Shown: positions 18,141 through 26,427 of the stretch, piece after piece
Position numbering within the stretch: position 1 is the stretch's first letter
Layout of the letters: each line of letters starts with the position of its first letter
Origin: Comamonadaceae bacterium M7527
Lineage (GTDB): Bacteria > Pseudomonadota > Gammaproteobacteria > Burkholderiales > Burkholderiaceae_C
DNA: 64,000 bases
NCBI GenBank assembly: GCA_021044545.1
Contig: CP087990.1
Location: forward strand, 496,001-560,000
Direction of reading: 5' to 3'
Notes under the pieces: generated by a model
Told to the model about the DNA's origin: nothing
Seen by the model: only the letters and a program-made list of their open reading frames with translations
The model's database searches: none
Made by a program: the position numbers and the translations under genes

Positions 18141-18611
18141 ATGGCGCTGCAAGAGGTGATGTTCCACACGGGCGTGGCTGACGTGCCCGCCCACGTCGCA
18201 CGGCTTGCCGCCAAAGTGCTGCGCAGCGGGGAAACCATGGCTGTGTTGTGCGCCGCCCATGAGGTCGACGCGATAGACGCGGCCTTGTGGCAACTGGACA
18301 AAACCAGCTTTGTGCCGCACGCCCAACCCGGTGCCAGCGCGGCTGTGCAGGCGTGTAGCCCTATTGCCATAGTCACACAGCTAGACGGCTTGGGCCCCAA
18401 CATGTCTAAGCGTTTGCTCAGCACCTTGCAGACATGGGTAGACGGCTGCGAGGCCTTTGACAAACTGATAGAGGTTGTCTCGCCGCAGGGCACTGTGGAT
18501 GCGCGTCAGCGTTGGAAGCGCTATGCTAATGAATTTAAAGTTAAGCAACACCGCTGTGAACCAGTAGACGCGCTGGTCGTTTGCTGTCGTTTGCCCGGTA
18601 AAAATCTATAA
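18141..18611 (+). CDS. holC: DNA polymerase III subunit chi (HolC)
   Basis: Chi links the clamp loader to single-strand-binding protein during replication. The 156-residue protein begins with the family pattern VMFHTGVADVPAHVARLAAKVLRSG, has the LDKTSFVPH segment and ends with WKRYANEFKVKQH, where chi proteins conserve a Trp/Tyr-Lys stretch. Placement immediately after pepA is the usual order in proteobacteria and supports the call. Confidence 0.88.
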   Translation: MALQEVMFHTGVADVPAHVARLAAKVLRSGETMAVLCAAHEVDAIDAALWQLDKTSFVPHAQPGASAAVQACSPIAIVTQLDGLGPNMSKRLLSTLQTWVDGCEAFDKLIEVVSPQGTVDARQRWKRYANEFKVKQHRCEPVDALVVCCRLPGKNL

Positions 18612-18650
18612 CAAGTCTCACAAAGCCCACTATTGCCCCCAAGGAGTCGC

Positions 18651-19832
18651 ATGCAAAAAATCCTGAAACTCGTCGTTATCGCAACCGCTGTGGCGGCCCT
18701 TGCTGCGTGTGGCGACAGCGAAGGTGAGGCCGACGCGGTTGCGCCAGCCGAAGAGGCACCACTGGTCGTCAAAATTGGTCACGTAGGCCCTACCAGTGGC
18801 CCCATTGCCCGATTGGGTCAAGACAACGAAAACGGTGGCCGCATGGCGATTGAGGCCTTGAACGCGGCCAACATCACCCTAGGTGGCCGTGCAGCCACTT
18901 TTGAGTTGTTGGCCCAAGACGACGACGCCGACCCAGCAAAAGGCGCTGCTGCTGCAAGACAGCTGGTGGCCTCTGGTGTGAACGGCGTGGTAGGCCACCT
19001 CAATTCGGTCACCACGATTGAGGCATCTAAGATTTACAGTGATGCCGGTGTGCCGCAAATCTCGCCCTCGGCGACCAACCCCAAGTACACGCGTCAAGGG
19101 TTTGCCACCACATTTCGCTTGTTGGCCGACGATGCCCAGTTGGGCGACAGGCTAGGGCGCTACGCTGTTGAGACCTTAAGCGGTAAAGCCATTGCCGTGA
19201 TAGACGACCGCACTGGCTACGGCCAAAGCGTGGCAGATGCATTTGAGCAAGGCGTCATCGCAGCTGGCGGCAGTGTGATTGCGCGCGAGTTCACCAGTGA
19301 CCAGGCGACAGACTTTACTGTCATGTTGACAGCCCTTAAAGACAAAAGCCCCGATGTGGTGTTTTTCGGTGGCATGGACGCGGTTGCAGGCCGCATGCTG
19401 CAGCAAATGAAGCAGTTGGGCATTGAGGCCAAGTTGGTGGGCGGCGACGGTATTTGCTCGTCCCGCTTGCCATCGTTGGCGGGTGACGCCTTGCTGGACG
19501 ACCACGTTTTTTGCGCAGAAGCAGGTGGTGTGGCCGATGCCGACAAGCCAGCTATGGACAAGTTCCGTGCTGATTTCCAAGCCAAATACGGCACGGCTGT
19601 TCAGGTCTACGCGCCTTATACCTATGATGCCGTGATGGTGATTGCGCAGGCCATGAAGCGTGCCGACTCAGCAGACCCGGCTGTGTACTTGCCTTTCCTG
19701 GCGCAAACAGACGGCTACCAGGGCTTAACCGGCACCATTTCATTCGACGAAAAAGGCGACCTCAAAAGCGGCGCGCTGACCTTGATGACTTACCGCGGCG
19801 GCGCGCGCACCGCTGTGGCTGTCATCCGTTAA
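18651..19832 (+). CDS. Branched-chain amino acid-type ABC transporter substrate-binding lipoprotein (Liv/PBP1 fold)
   Basis: This is a periplasmic binding protein of the leucine/isoleucine/valine (LivJ/LivK) class. The 393-residue protein has a lipoprotein signal peptide with the lipobox LAAC (Cys20) and a mature PBP type 1 domain: VKIGHVGPTSGP, ARQLVASGVNGVVGHLNS, IAVIDDRTGYGQ and a C-terminal Y-x-PYTYDAVMVIAQAM. A strong ribosome site AAGGAG lies at 18641. No permease or ATPase genes adjoin it, so it is an orphan that must work with a transporter encoded elsewhere, or as a sensor. Substrate cannot be told from sequence. Confidence 0.87.
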   Translation: MQKILKLVVIATAVAALAACGDSEGEADAVAPAEEAPLVVKIGHVGPTSGPIARLGQDNENGGRMAIEALNAANITLGGRAATFELLAQDDDADPAKGAAAARQLVASGVNGVVGHLNSVTTIEASKIYSDAGVPQISPSATNPKYTRQGFATTFRLLADDAQLGDRLGRYAVETLSGKAIAVIDDRTGYGQSVADAFEQGVIAAGGSVIAREFTSDQATDFTVMLTALKDKSPDVVFFGGMDAVAGRMLQQMKQLGIEAKLVGGDGICSSRLPSLAGDALLDDHVFCAEAGGVADADKPAMDKFRADFQAKYGTAVQVYAPYTYDAVMVIAQAMKRADSADPAVYLPFLAQTDGYQGLTGTISFDEKGDLKSGALTLMTYRGGARTAVAVIR

Positions 19833-19844
19833 CCACGCCAAGCC

Positions 19845-19864
19845 AAGGGCACAAAGCCCTTTTG
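19845..19864 (+). terminator. Probable intrinsic terminator after the Liv-type binding protein
   Basis: AAGGGC and GCCCTT form a six-base stem with a five-base loop, followed by TTT. It is 12 bases after the stop codon of the binding-protein gene. The U-tract is short, so efficiency may be modest. Confidence 0.55.
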
Positions 19865-19934
19865 TGGGCGATTATTCGTTGGGCGCGTAAAATGGTCGGT
19901 TGCCAATAAACACCCGGCCTGGCGCCAGCCCCAC

Positions 19935-22355
19935 ATGAACATGCCCCTAGACGTTTCGCTGTTTGCGCGTAACGCCAAACCCATTACCAGCTACCGCAAA
20001 TACTGGGCTCACCGCTTTGGTACGGCCAAGTTTTTGCCCACTAGCCGCGCGGAAATGGACGCTTTGGGCTGGGACAGCTGCGACATCATCATAGTTACCG
20101 GTGACGCCTATGTAGACCACCCCAGCTTTGGCATGGCCGTGATCGGGCGCACATTGGAAGCACAAGGTTTCAGGGTAGGCATTATTGACCAGCCTGATTG
20201 GCAAAGTGCCGAGCCTTACAAGGCGTTGGGAAAACCCAATTTGTTCTTCGGCGTGACCGCGGGCAATATGGATTCCATGATCAACCGCTACACGGCTGAT
20301 CGCAAAATTCGCTCAGACGATGCCTATACCCCGGGTGGGCAGGGCGGCTCAAGGCCAGACCGTGCCGCCTTGGTCTATTCGCAGCGGTGTCGCGAAGCCT
20401 ACAAAGACGTGCCTATCGTGTTGGGCGGCATTGAAGGCTCGTTGCGCCGCATTGCCCACTACGATTACTGGCAAGACAAAGTGCGCCGCTCGTTGGTGGT
20501 GGACTCCAAATGTGACTTGCTGTTGTACGGCAATGCCGAGCGCGCCATTGTGGAGATTGCCCACAGGTTGGGTAAAGGTGAGTCGGTTCAAAATATTGTG
20601 GACGTGCGCGGCACAGCTTTTGTGCGCCGGTCCACGCCAGAGGGTTGGTTTGAAATCGACTCAACTGAGGTGGACCAGCCCGGGCGCGTAGACGCCCATG
20701 TGAATCCTTACCTCATGGTGTCCGAGCAAGCTGCGGCGCAAGGTGAAACTTGTGCACGCGAAGACGAAGCCAAGGCCGTCGCCGATGCCAGCAACAACAA
20801 TGTCAGCAAGACTGTAGTCAAGGCAACTGAAACAGCCGATAAAGCCGATGCAACCGATGCAACCGATGCAGCTGGTAAGGGCGACAAGGCTCAATGGACA
20901 GAAAAAGCCGACCAGGGAGGCGTAAAGCCCTTGCAGTTCATGGCCAACCCAAGCCTGGCCAGTCGCAAAGGCGGCGTGTGGACGCCACCACGCGATAGGA
21001 CAGTGATTCGTATACCGTCTTATGAGCAAGTCAGGCGCGACCCTGTGTTGTATGCCCACGCCAACCGCGTGCTGCACCTTGAGACCAACCCAGGTAACGC
21101 TCGTGCCTTGGTGCAAGCCCATGGCGAGGGTCACACTGCGCGTGACGTATGGATGACGCCGCCGCCCATTCCGCTGACCACAGCCGAGATGGACCACGTG
21201 TTTGATCTGAACTACGCTAGAAGCCCACACCCCAAGTACGCCGACAAGAATGGTGGCTTTGATGGTGAAACCAAAATCCCCGCGTGGGAGATGATTCGCT
21301 TTTCCGTGAACATCATGCGCGGCTGTTTTGGTGGTTGTACTTTTTGCTCTATCACCGAGCACGAGGGGCGCTTGATTCAAAGCCGCTCTGAAGATTCTGT
21401 CATCAAAGAGGTTGAGGCCATACGCGACACCGTCAAAGGTTTTACCGGCGTCATTTCCGATTTGGGCGGACCCACTGCCAACATGTACCGCATTGGCTGT
21501 AAAAGCCCAGAGATTGAAGCGGCCTGCCGCAAGCCCAGCTGCGTATACCCGGGTATTTGTTCTAACCTCAATACTGACCACAGCCACCTCATCAAGATGT
21601 ACCGCCGCGCGCGGGAGTTGAAGGGCGTCAAGAAGATATTGGTGAGCTCAGGCCTGCGTTACGACTTGGCGGTTGAGTCGCCAGAGTACGTGAAAGAGCT
21701 GGTGACCCACCACGTGGGCGGTTATCTCAAAATTGCGCCCGAGCACACCGAAGGGGACCCGCTTTCCAAGATGATGAAGCCTGGCATTGGCACTTATGAC
21801 CGATTCAAGCAGATGTTTGAAAAGTTCAGCGAGCAGGCGGGCAAAAAGCAATACCTAATCCCTTACTTTATTGCAGCGCACCCCGGTACGCGCGATGAAG
21901 ACATGATGAACTTGGCCGTTTGGCTAAAGGCCAATGGCTTCAAGGCTGACCAGGTTCAAACCTTTTACCCCAGCCCCATGGCCACCGCCACGGCGATGTA
22001 CCACACGGGGAAAAACCCACTGCGCATTGGACGTGACTCTGAGACGGTGGACATTGTGCGTGGTGACAAGCGCCGGCGTTTGCACAAGGCGTTTTTGCGC
22101 TACCACGACTCCAATAACTGGCCGCTGCTGCGTGAGGCATTGAAGTCTATGGGTCGAGCCGACTTGATTGGCAATGGCAAGCACCATTTGATACCCAGCT
22201 ACCAGCCTATGGCCACTACCGGTTACGCCAGCCCGCGCCGTAAAAACAGCACGCCGCTAAAGGCACGCCCTGGCCGCTTGCTCACGCAGCACACCGGTTT
22301 GCCGCCACGCGAAGGCATTAAAGCGGGCAAGCCTGGCACTGCGAAAAAGTCTTAG
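19935..22355 (+). CDS. YgiQ family radical SAM protein
   Basis: This is a large (806-residue) radical SAM protein of the YgiQ/UPF0313 family; its reaction is not established. The N-terminal cobalamin-binding-like region contains DIIIVTGDAYVDHPSFG and PIVLGGIEGSLRR. The [4Fe-4S]/SAM motif CFGGCTFC (CxxxCxxC) is at about residue 460. The C-terminal UPF0313 segment includes APEHTEGDPLSKMMKPG and YFIAAHPGT. Between about residues 275 and 325 there is a low-complexity Ala/Asp/Lys-rich insertion containing a short GATGCAACC repeat, absent from the compact core. The ATG at 19935 is close to the conserved start. No operon partner is evident. Confidence 0.9.
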   Translation: MNMPLDVSLFARNAKPITSYRKYWAHRFGTAKFLPTSRAEMDALGWDSCDIIIVTGDAYVDHPSFGMAVIGRTLEAQGFRVGIIDQPDWQSAEPYKALGKPNLFFGVTAGNMDSMINRYTADRKIRSDDAYTPGGQGGSRPDRAALVYSQRCREAYKDVPIVLGGIEGSLRRIAHYDYWQDKVRRSLVVDSKCDLLLYGNAERAIVEIAHRLGKGESVQNIVDVRGTAFVRRSTPEGWFEIDSTEVDQPGRVDAHVNPYLMVSEQAAAQGETCAREDEAKAVADASNNNVSKTVVKATETADKADATDATDAAGKGDKAQWTEKADQGGVKPLQFMANPSLASRKGGVWTPPRDRTVIRIPSYEQVRRDPVLYAHANRVLHLETNPGNARALVQAHGEGHTARDVWMTPPPIPLTTAEMDHVFDLNYARSPHPKYADKNGGFDGETKIPAWEMIRFSVNIMRGCFGGCTFCSITEHEGRLIQSRSEDSVIKEVEAIRDTVKGFTGVISDLGGPTANMYRIGCKSPEIEAACRKPSCVYPGICSNLNTDHSHLIKMYRRARELKGVKKILVSSGLRYDLAVESPEYVKELVTHHVGGYLKIAPEHTEGDPLSKMMKPGIGTYDRFKQMFEKFSEQAGKKQYLIPYFIAAHPGTRDEDMMNLAVWLKANGFKADQVQTFYPSPMATATAMYHTGKNPLRIGRDSETVDIVRGDKRRRLHKAFLRYHDSNNWPLLREALKSMGRADLIGNGKHHLIPSYQPMATTGYASPRRKNSTPLKARPGRLLTQHTGLPPREGIKAGKPGTAKKS
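20846..20872 (+). repeat. Short 9-bp repeat within the ygiQ-like gene
   Basis: Three copies of GATGCAACC (the last diverged to GATGCAGCT) encode Asp-Ala-Thr units inside the low-complexity insertion of the radical SAM protein. The repeat is in frame. It explains the Ile-Gly-Cys-rich shadow reading on the opposite strand. Confidence 0.8.
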
Positions 22356-22385
22356 GCACAGGTCGCCACGGCGGCGGTTTGATGC

Positions 22386-23276
22386 TCACATGGTGTGCAG
22401 TGGCAAGTCGTTAGCAACTGCCAGCTTGTCGAGTTGGGCTTTGGTATGCCTCTTGAAAAAAGCAGCCAGTTGTATTTTGGTGCCAGCTGCAAACCAGTCC
22501 ACCGCAGCAGCGCCCACGCCAGACTTTTTTGAAGGTTTGAGCGCGGCAGCCTGCGCCAGTGCCGCGGCAAAGTGTGGCTCCAATGCCGCTACCGCCACCC
22601 GACCATCGGCGCAGGCGTAGACGTTGTAGCCTGCATGGCCACCACCTACCGCACCGTCTGCCGTTGTCAGCCCCCAAGCTCTTGGCAAGCCCAGCCATTG
22701 CGCGGCGTTACTCAATGCCACTTCGCTGCGCGTGGCTTTGCCAGCGCGCGCTCTTGTGAGCAACGCAGCCATGGTGGCTTGCGTCGCCATCAGCGCGCCA
22801 CCCATATCGGCAAACAAACTGGGCGGCAGGCTAAGGCCGTTGACCAAGTCTTGCGCTGCCATGTAGGTGAGGTCGTGCCCAGGCTTGTTGGCCAACTCGC
22901 CCGGCGCGCCCACTACGTCTATATGAATAAGGTTGGGAAACCGCTGGTGCAAGCTGCGCCAGCCCAGCCCCAACTTGCGCATGGCCGCAGGCCTGAAGGA
23001 GCTGAGCAGCACATCGGCTTTGGTGAGCTGCCTGGACAAAGCCGCTTGGCCCACATCGGTTTTGAGGTCAATGGTGTGCAGGCGAATGCCCTCGTGCAGC
23101 TGTGCGTAGGCTTTGGGCTTGTAATAGGCCATGGGGTCACCGCTGGGCGGCTCAACCTTGGCGCAAGTGGCCCCCAATGCGCGCAACTGCATGAGGCAGG
23201 CCGGACCTGGCAGGTTGAGGGCAAGGCTTACAACGCGTATGCCGCGAAGGGGTTTTGAGTTGGAGGGGGTGATCAT
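22386..23276 (-). CDS. Family III CoA-transferase (CaiB/BaiF type)
   Basis: Enzymes of this family transfer CoA between carboxylic acids or, as in alpha-methylacyl-CoA racemase, epimerise CoA esters. The 296-residue protein has the family N-terminus LRGIRVVSLALNLPGPACLMQLRALGATCAKVEPP and the HIDVVGAPGELANKPGHDLTYMAAQDLVNG segment, where the catalytic Asp lies in this family (GHDLTY). It is shorter than canonical family III enzymes (about 400 residues), closer to the racemase-like branch. It is next to pobA on the same strand with 38 bases between, but the acyl substrate is unknown. Confidence 0.8.
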   Translation of the reverse strand: MITPSNSKPLRGIRVVSLALNLPGPACLMQLRALGATCAKVEPPSGDPMAYYKPKAYAQLHEGIRLHTIDLKTDVGQAALSRQLTKADVLLSSFRPAAMRKLGLGWRSLHQRFPNLIHIDVVGAPGELANKPGHDLTYMAAQDLVNGLSLPPSLFADMGGALMATQATMAALLTRARAGKATRSEVALSNAAQWLGLPRAWGLTTADGAVGGGHAGYNVYACADGRVAVAALEPHFAAALAQAAALKPSKKSGVGAAAVDWFAAGTKIQLAAFFKRHTKAQLDKLAVANDLPLHTM

Positions 23277-23314
23277 GGCTGCAGTGTACAAACCTGGCCT
23301 TGGTGTTTGTGTCG

Positions 23315-24496
23315 CTACAGCGGCAAGCCTACGTAGTTTTCTGCCAAGCTGGTCGAGGCTGCTTGCGAGTGCACCAGATAGTCCAATTCGGCCTCTTGTA
23401 TTTTTTGATTGAAGCTGCCCAACTCAGGAAACTGGTGCATCAACGAGGTAAACCACCAGGAAAAACGCTCGGCTTTCCAAACCCTGGCCAAGGCCTTTGC
23501 CGAATAGCCTTTGATGCCCCCTGTGTCGCGCTCATTAAAGAAGCGGTCGAAAGCTTGCGTCATGTACAACACATCCGACACCGCAAGATTGAGGCCTTTG
23601 GCCCCAGTGGGCGGCACGATGTGGGCGGCGTCGCCGGCCAGCAGCAGGCTGCCAAACTGCATGGGCTCTGTGACAAAGCTGCGCAGGGGCGCAATACTTT
23701 TTTCAATTGATGGGCCTGTTACCAATTCTTGTGCGGCTTGCGGGTCCAAGCGCAGGCGCAACGCTGCCCAAAAGGCGTCGTCGCTCCATTGCTCGACCTT
23801 GTCTGTCAATGGGCATTGCACGTAGTAGCGGCTTCGTGTTGGGCTGCGCATAGAGGCCAGCGCAAAGCCATGCTGTGTGTTGGCATATATCAACTCGTGG
23901 GCAACGGGCGGCACGTCGGCCAGCACGCCCAACCAGCCAAAGGGGTAAACCTTTTCAAAGGTTTGTAGGGCGCTGGCGGGTACGCTGGCGCGGCAAACGC
24001 CGTGAAAGCCGTCACAGCCCGCAATAAATCTGGCGCTTACCTCATGGCTTTGACCATTGTGTGTGTAGGTCACACGTGGCGCGTCACCTTCAAAGTCATT
24101 GATCGCCACGTCGCTGGCACTGTAGACCGTTTGCAAGTTGGCAGCGGCGCGCGCTTGCATCAGGTCTTTGGTGACTTCGGTTTGCCCGTACACCATGACT
24201 TGTTTGCCGCCGGTGAGTGCGGTCAAGTCTATGCGGTGGCGCTGGCCTTTAAACAACAAGTCAAAGCCGCTGTGCGGCAAACCCTCTTGATGCATGCGGG
24301 CGTCAACGCCCACACTAGTCAGCGCATCCACGGTGGTTTGTTCAAGTACGCCAGCTCTTATGCGACCCAGGACGTAGTCAGGGCTTTGGCGCTCAATGAT
24401 GATGTTGTCAATGCCGGCCTTGGCCAGCAATTGCCCCAGTAGCAAACCAGATGGACCCGCACCAACGATGGCGACTTGTGTAGAGCGTGTAGACAT
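23315..24496 (-). CDS. pobA: 4-hydroxybenzoate 3-monooxygenase PobA
   Basis: PobA hydroxylates 4-hydroxybenzoate to protocatechuate with FAD and NAD(P)H, feeding the beta-ketoadipate or 4,5-cleavage pathway. The 393-residue protein has the FAD-binding GAGPSGLLLGQLL, the RIRAGVLEQ segment, the family DG motif CDGFHGVCR and the second FAD motif GDAAHIVPPTGAKGLNLAVSD. Length matches characterised PobA. The start at 24496 (MSTRSTQVAIVG) is conserved. It is divergent from an IclR regulator, the usual pobA-pobR layout. No protocatechuate ring-cleavage genes lie in the window. Confidence 0.93.
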   Translation of the reverse strand: MSTRSTQVAIVGAGPSGLLLGQLLAKAGIDNIIIERQSPDYVLGRIRAGVLEQTTVDALTSVGVDARMHQEGLPHSGFDLLFKGQRHRIDLTALTGGKQVMVYGQTEVTKDLMQARAAANLQTVYSASDVAINDFEGDAPRVTYTHNGQSHEVSARFIAGCDGFHGVCRASVPASALQTFEKVYPFGWLGVLADVPPVAHELIYANTQHGFALASMRSPTRSRYYVQCPLTDKVEQWSDDAFWAALRLRLDPQAAQELVTGPSIEKSIAPLRSFVTEPMQFGSLLLAGDAAHIVPPTGAKGLNLAVSDVLYMTQAFDRFFNERDTGGIKGYSAKALARVWKAERFSWWFTSLMHQFPELGSFNQKIQEAELDYLVHSQAASTSLAENYVGLPL

Positions 24497-24596
24497 ATGG
24501 GGGGCGTTTTTTAAAGTTGTAATGCGCTTGAGCTTAGGTTGGCGTTTTGATGCGTGCAAACGCCTGATGCTGTCTTTGTGCGCTACATGGCTACTT

Positions 24597-24613
24597 TGCG
24601 CGATAATCGCGCA
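24597..24613 (+). promoter_or_regulatory. Perfect palindrome in the pobA-pobR intergenic region
   Basis: TGCGCGAT-A-ATCGCGCA is an eight-base perfect inverted repeat around one central base, 101 bases upstream of the pobA start and ending two bases before the first possible ATG of the IclR regulator. It is a good candidate operator for autoregulation. If so, the regulator may start at the internal ATG at 24667, because the upstream ATG has no free room for a ribosome site. Confidence 0.5.
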
Positions 24614-24615
24614 TC

Positions 24616-25533
24616 ATGCGTTCACCACCCACCAAATCACCACTAAGCCATGCAGCGCCCGCCAACATGCAGCAAGCAGACTTTATTGCTGGCCTTGCTA
24701 AAGGCTTGGGCGTGCTGCAGGCCTTTGATGTCAATCGCCAGCGCCTCAACGCCACGCAGGCCGCACAGCGCGTCGGTTTAACGCGGGCGGCGGCCAGGCG
24801 TTATTTGTTAACGCTGCAGGCTTTGGGCTACTTGGACTCTGACGGCACACAGTTTTGGCTGACTCCCAAGGTGTTGCAGTTCAGTGGTCATTACTTGGCG
24901 TCTGCGCAGTTGCCCCGTGTCGCGCAGCCCACGCTAGATGCCTTGAGCATGCATACCCATGGTGCTTTTTCTGTAGTGGTTGCCGACGGGGCTGAAGTGG
25001 TCATCGTGGCCAGAGGCCGCGACAGCTTGCGCGCTGCTGTGGCGCAGTTGCCACCAGGTGGCTCAAGCGCTGACAATCGCCTGCAAGATCGTGAGGCCTC
25101 TATTGCCCATGCGCGAAGCGTAATGGGCATGGCGCAAGGTTTGCACCTGGGGGCGCGCTTGCCCATGCACGCCACGTCTACAGGGCAGGTACTAATGGCG
25201 CACTGGAGCAACGAGCAGTTGGAAGCGTGGCTGAAATTACACGCTTTGCGCCCATTGACGCCGTACACCATCACCACCGCGACTGCATTGAAGAAACGCT
25301 TGCAGCACATTCGCAAGTGCGGCTGGTGTTGTGCCTCGCAAGAGCATGAGTTGGGCGTGCAAGGCTTAGCTGTGCCTGTGTACAGAGGTGACGGCCATGT
25401 TGTGGGCGCGCTGAATGTGGTCAATAGCGTGGCACTGGGTAAACCCACTGCTGCATCAGATCAGGACGCGGTGGCGCAGCAATGGCTGGCGTGGTTGCAA
25501 GAGGCCGCTCAGCGGCTGCGCACCTTGCTGTAA
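24616..25533 (+). CDS. pobR: IclR family transcriptional regulator, PobR/PcaR-like
   Basis: This is the likely activator of the divergent pobA gene in response to 4-hydroxybenzoate. It has an N-terminal IclR winged helix (FIAGLAKGLGVLQAFD, AARRYLLTLQALGYLDSD) and a C-terminal effector domain with MGMAQGLHLGARLPMHATSTGQVLMAH, the segment typical of PcaU/PobR-type IclR proteins. Length is 305 residues from 24616 or 288 from the ATG at 24667. The stop is 20 bases from the convergent flavodoxin gene. The specific effector is inferred from the pobA neighbour. Confidence 0.84.
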   Translation: MRSPPTKSPLSHAAPANMQQADFIAGLAKGLGVLQAFDVNRQRLNATQAAQRVGLTRAAARRYLLTLQALGYLDSDGTQFWLTPKVLQFSGHYLASAQLPRVAQPTLDALSMHTHGAFSVVVADGAEVVIVARGRDSLRAAVAQLPPGGSSADNRLQDREASIAHARSVMGMAQGLHLGARLPMHATSTGQVLMAHWSNEQLEAWLKLHALRPLTPYTITTATALKKRLQHIRKCGWCCASQEHELGVQGLAVPVYRGDGHVVGALNVVNSVALGKPTAASDQDAVAQQWLAWLQEAAQRLRTLL

Positions 25534-25553
25534 GGCTTGCTGCTATGACTGGC

Positions 25554-26048
25554 TCATGTCGCTGCAGCTTGCACCACGTGCTTGGCCCATTCAGTAGCCC
25601 ACTGTGCTGCCGTTTCGTTGGCGTCGTCCAACCCGCTGGCATCGTGCTCAAACATCAGGCCCAGGCGCTGTGCGCCCAAGTCTTGCAGTTTTGCATCCAG
25701 TAATTTGGCGCCAGCGGCGTAGGTGGCACCGTAGCTGCTGTCGCCCAGCGCCATGAGTCCATAGCGCACGTGGCCTAAAAAAGTGGGCTCCAGGTCAAAC
25801 GAGGCCAGAAAGGCTTGCGCGTTGTCTGGCACATCGCCGCTGCCATGGGTAGACGAGCACACTATGAACAGCTTGTTGGCACTGTCGTCGACTTGTCCGA
25901 AAACAGCTATACCGTCGTCGGGCGTTAGTTTGCTGACCTCTATGTGGGTAAATGTGGCGCTTAGTACCTGTGCGGCGGCTTTGGCGGCGTTGAGGGCCCT
26001 GTCACCAGTGGTGGCAACCAGTATGTGTAGGTGGGTAGGTGTGCTCAT
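25554..26048 (-). CDS. Flavodoxin domain protein (MioC-like)
   Basis: This is a short flavodoxin-fold FMN protein, probably an electron carrier in the cytoplasm. The 164 residues show the phosphate-binding loop region VATTGDRALNAAKAAAQVL, the FMN loop CSSTHGSGDVPDNAQAF and the second loop ALGDSSYGATYA. It resembles MioC and the flavodoxin part of sulfite-reductase or cytochrome P450 reductases rather than long-chain flavodoxin. The partner is unknown; nearby genes do not require it. It is convergent with the IclR gene and precedes the two tRNA genes on the opposite strand. Confidence 0.8.
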   Translation of the reverse strand: MSTPTHLHILVATTGDRALNAAKAAAQVLSATFTHIEVSKLTPDDGIAVFGQVDDSANKLFIVCSSTHGSGDVPDNAQAFLASFDLEPTFLGHVRYGLMALGDSSYGATYAAGAKLLDAKLQDLGAQRLGLMFEHDASGLDDANETAAQWATEWAKHVVQAAAT

Positions 26049-26128
26049 GGGGAAGAGGGGGTATTACAAAATTAAATTACACCACGCTTGAAAAACATCC
26101 AAACTTCGCGCTAGAATCTAGGGCTTGT

Positions 26129-26205
26129 CGGAGCGTAGCGCAGTCTGGTAGCGCACCTGGTTTGGGACCAGGGGGTCGTAGGTTCGAATCCTACCGTTCC
26201 GACCA
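26129..26205 (+). tRNA. tRNA-Pro (anticodon UGG)
   Basis: A complete 77-base cloverleaf is visible. The acceptor stem CGGAGCG pairs with CGTTCCG. The anticodon arm CTGG-TTTGGGA-CCAG has TGG in the loop. The T arm is GTAGG-TTCGAAT-CCTAC. CCA is encoded at the 3' end. It is followed after 24 bases by an intrinsic terminator. Confidence 0.96.
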
Positions 26206-26229
26206 GTTATCCATGGTGAACCCATGCCT

Positions 26230-26256
26230 AGGCCCATCTTGTTGGGCCTTTTTTTT
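26230..26256 (+). terminator. Intrinsic terminator after tRNA-Pro
   Basis: AGGCCCA and TGGGCCT form a seven-base perfect stem around a short loop, followed by a run of seven or more T. It separates the tRNA-Pro and tRNA-Arg transcripts, so each tRNA probably has its own promoter or the terminator is partly read through. Confidence 0.85.
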
Positions 26257-26283
26257 GGGTGAATAATGTGGGTTGTACCCGAT

Positions 26284-26360
26284 CTGGCCGTAGCTCATCT
26301 GGATAGAGCAATGTCCTTCTAAGACATGGGTAGGGGGTTCGAGTCCCTCCGGCCAGGCCA
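26284..26360 (+). tRNA. tRNA-Arg (anticodon UCU)
   Basis: A 77-base cloverleaf. The acceptor stem CTGGCCG pairs with CGGCCAG. The anticodon arm is TGTC-CTTCTAA-GACA with TCT at the centre. The T arm is GGGGG-TTCGAGT-CCCTC. The discriminator is G and CCA is encoded. It reads AGA/AGG codons. A second terminator follows. Confidence 0.95.
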
Positions 26361-26394
26361 ATGTTCTGTTGTGCGAGGGGTAGTGGTGTCTGTT

Positions 26395-26416
26395 TGGCCT
26401 TGATGGCCATTTTTTT
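26395..26416 (+). terminator. Intrinsic terminator after tRNA-Arg
   Basis: TGGCC and GGCCA form a five-base stem with a five-base loop, followed by a run of seven T. It lies 34 bases after the tRNA-Arg 3' end and ends just before the palindrome in front of the RpiR gene. Confidence 0.75.
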
Positions 26417-26427
26417 CGTCCCACACT

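Noticed and set aside
20661..21587. Long minus-strand open frame (308 residues) opposite the ygiQ-like gene
   Set aside because: It lies wholly antisense to a conserved coding frame, has no family motif, and its Cys-Ile-Gly-rich stretch comes from the repeat on the other strand.
22572..23258. Plus-strand open frame of 228 residues opposite the CoA-transferase gene
   Set aside because: It is a shadow of a conserved family III CoA-transferase and shows no recognisable protein features.
26129..26360. tRNA pair as an integration site for a genomic island carrying the TAXI cluster
   Set aside because: No integrase gene, and no duplicated tRNA 3' end was seen downstream of the cluster; the flanking genes look ordinary for the genome.
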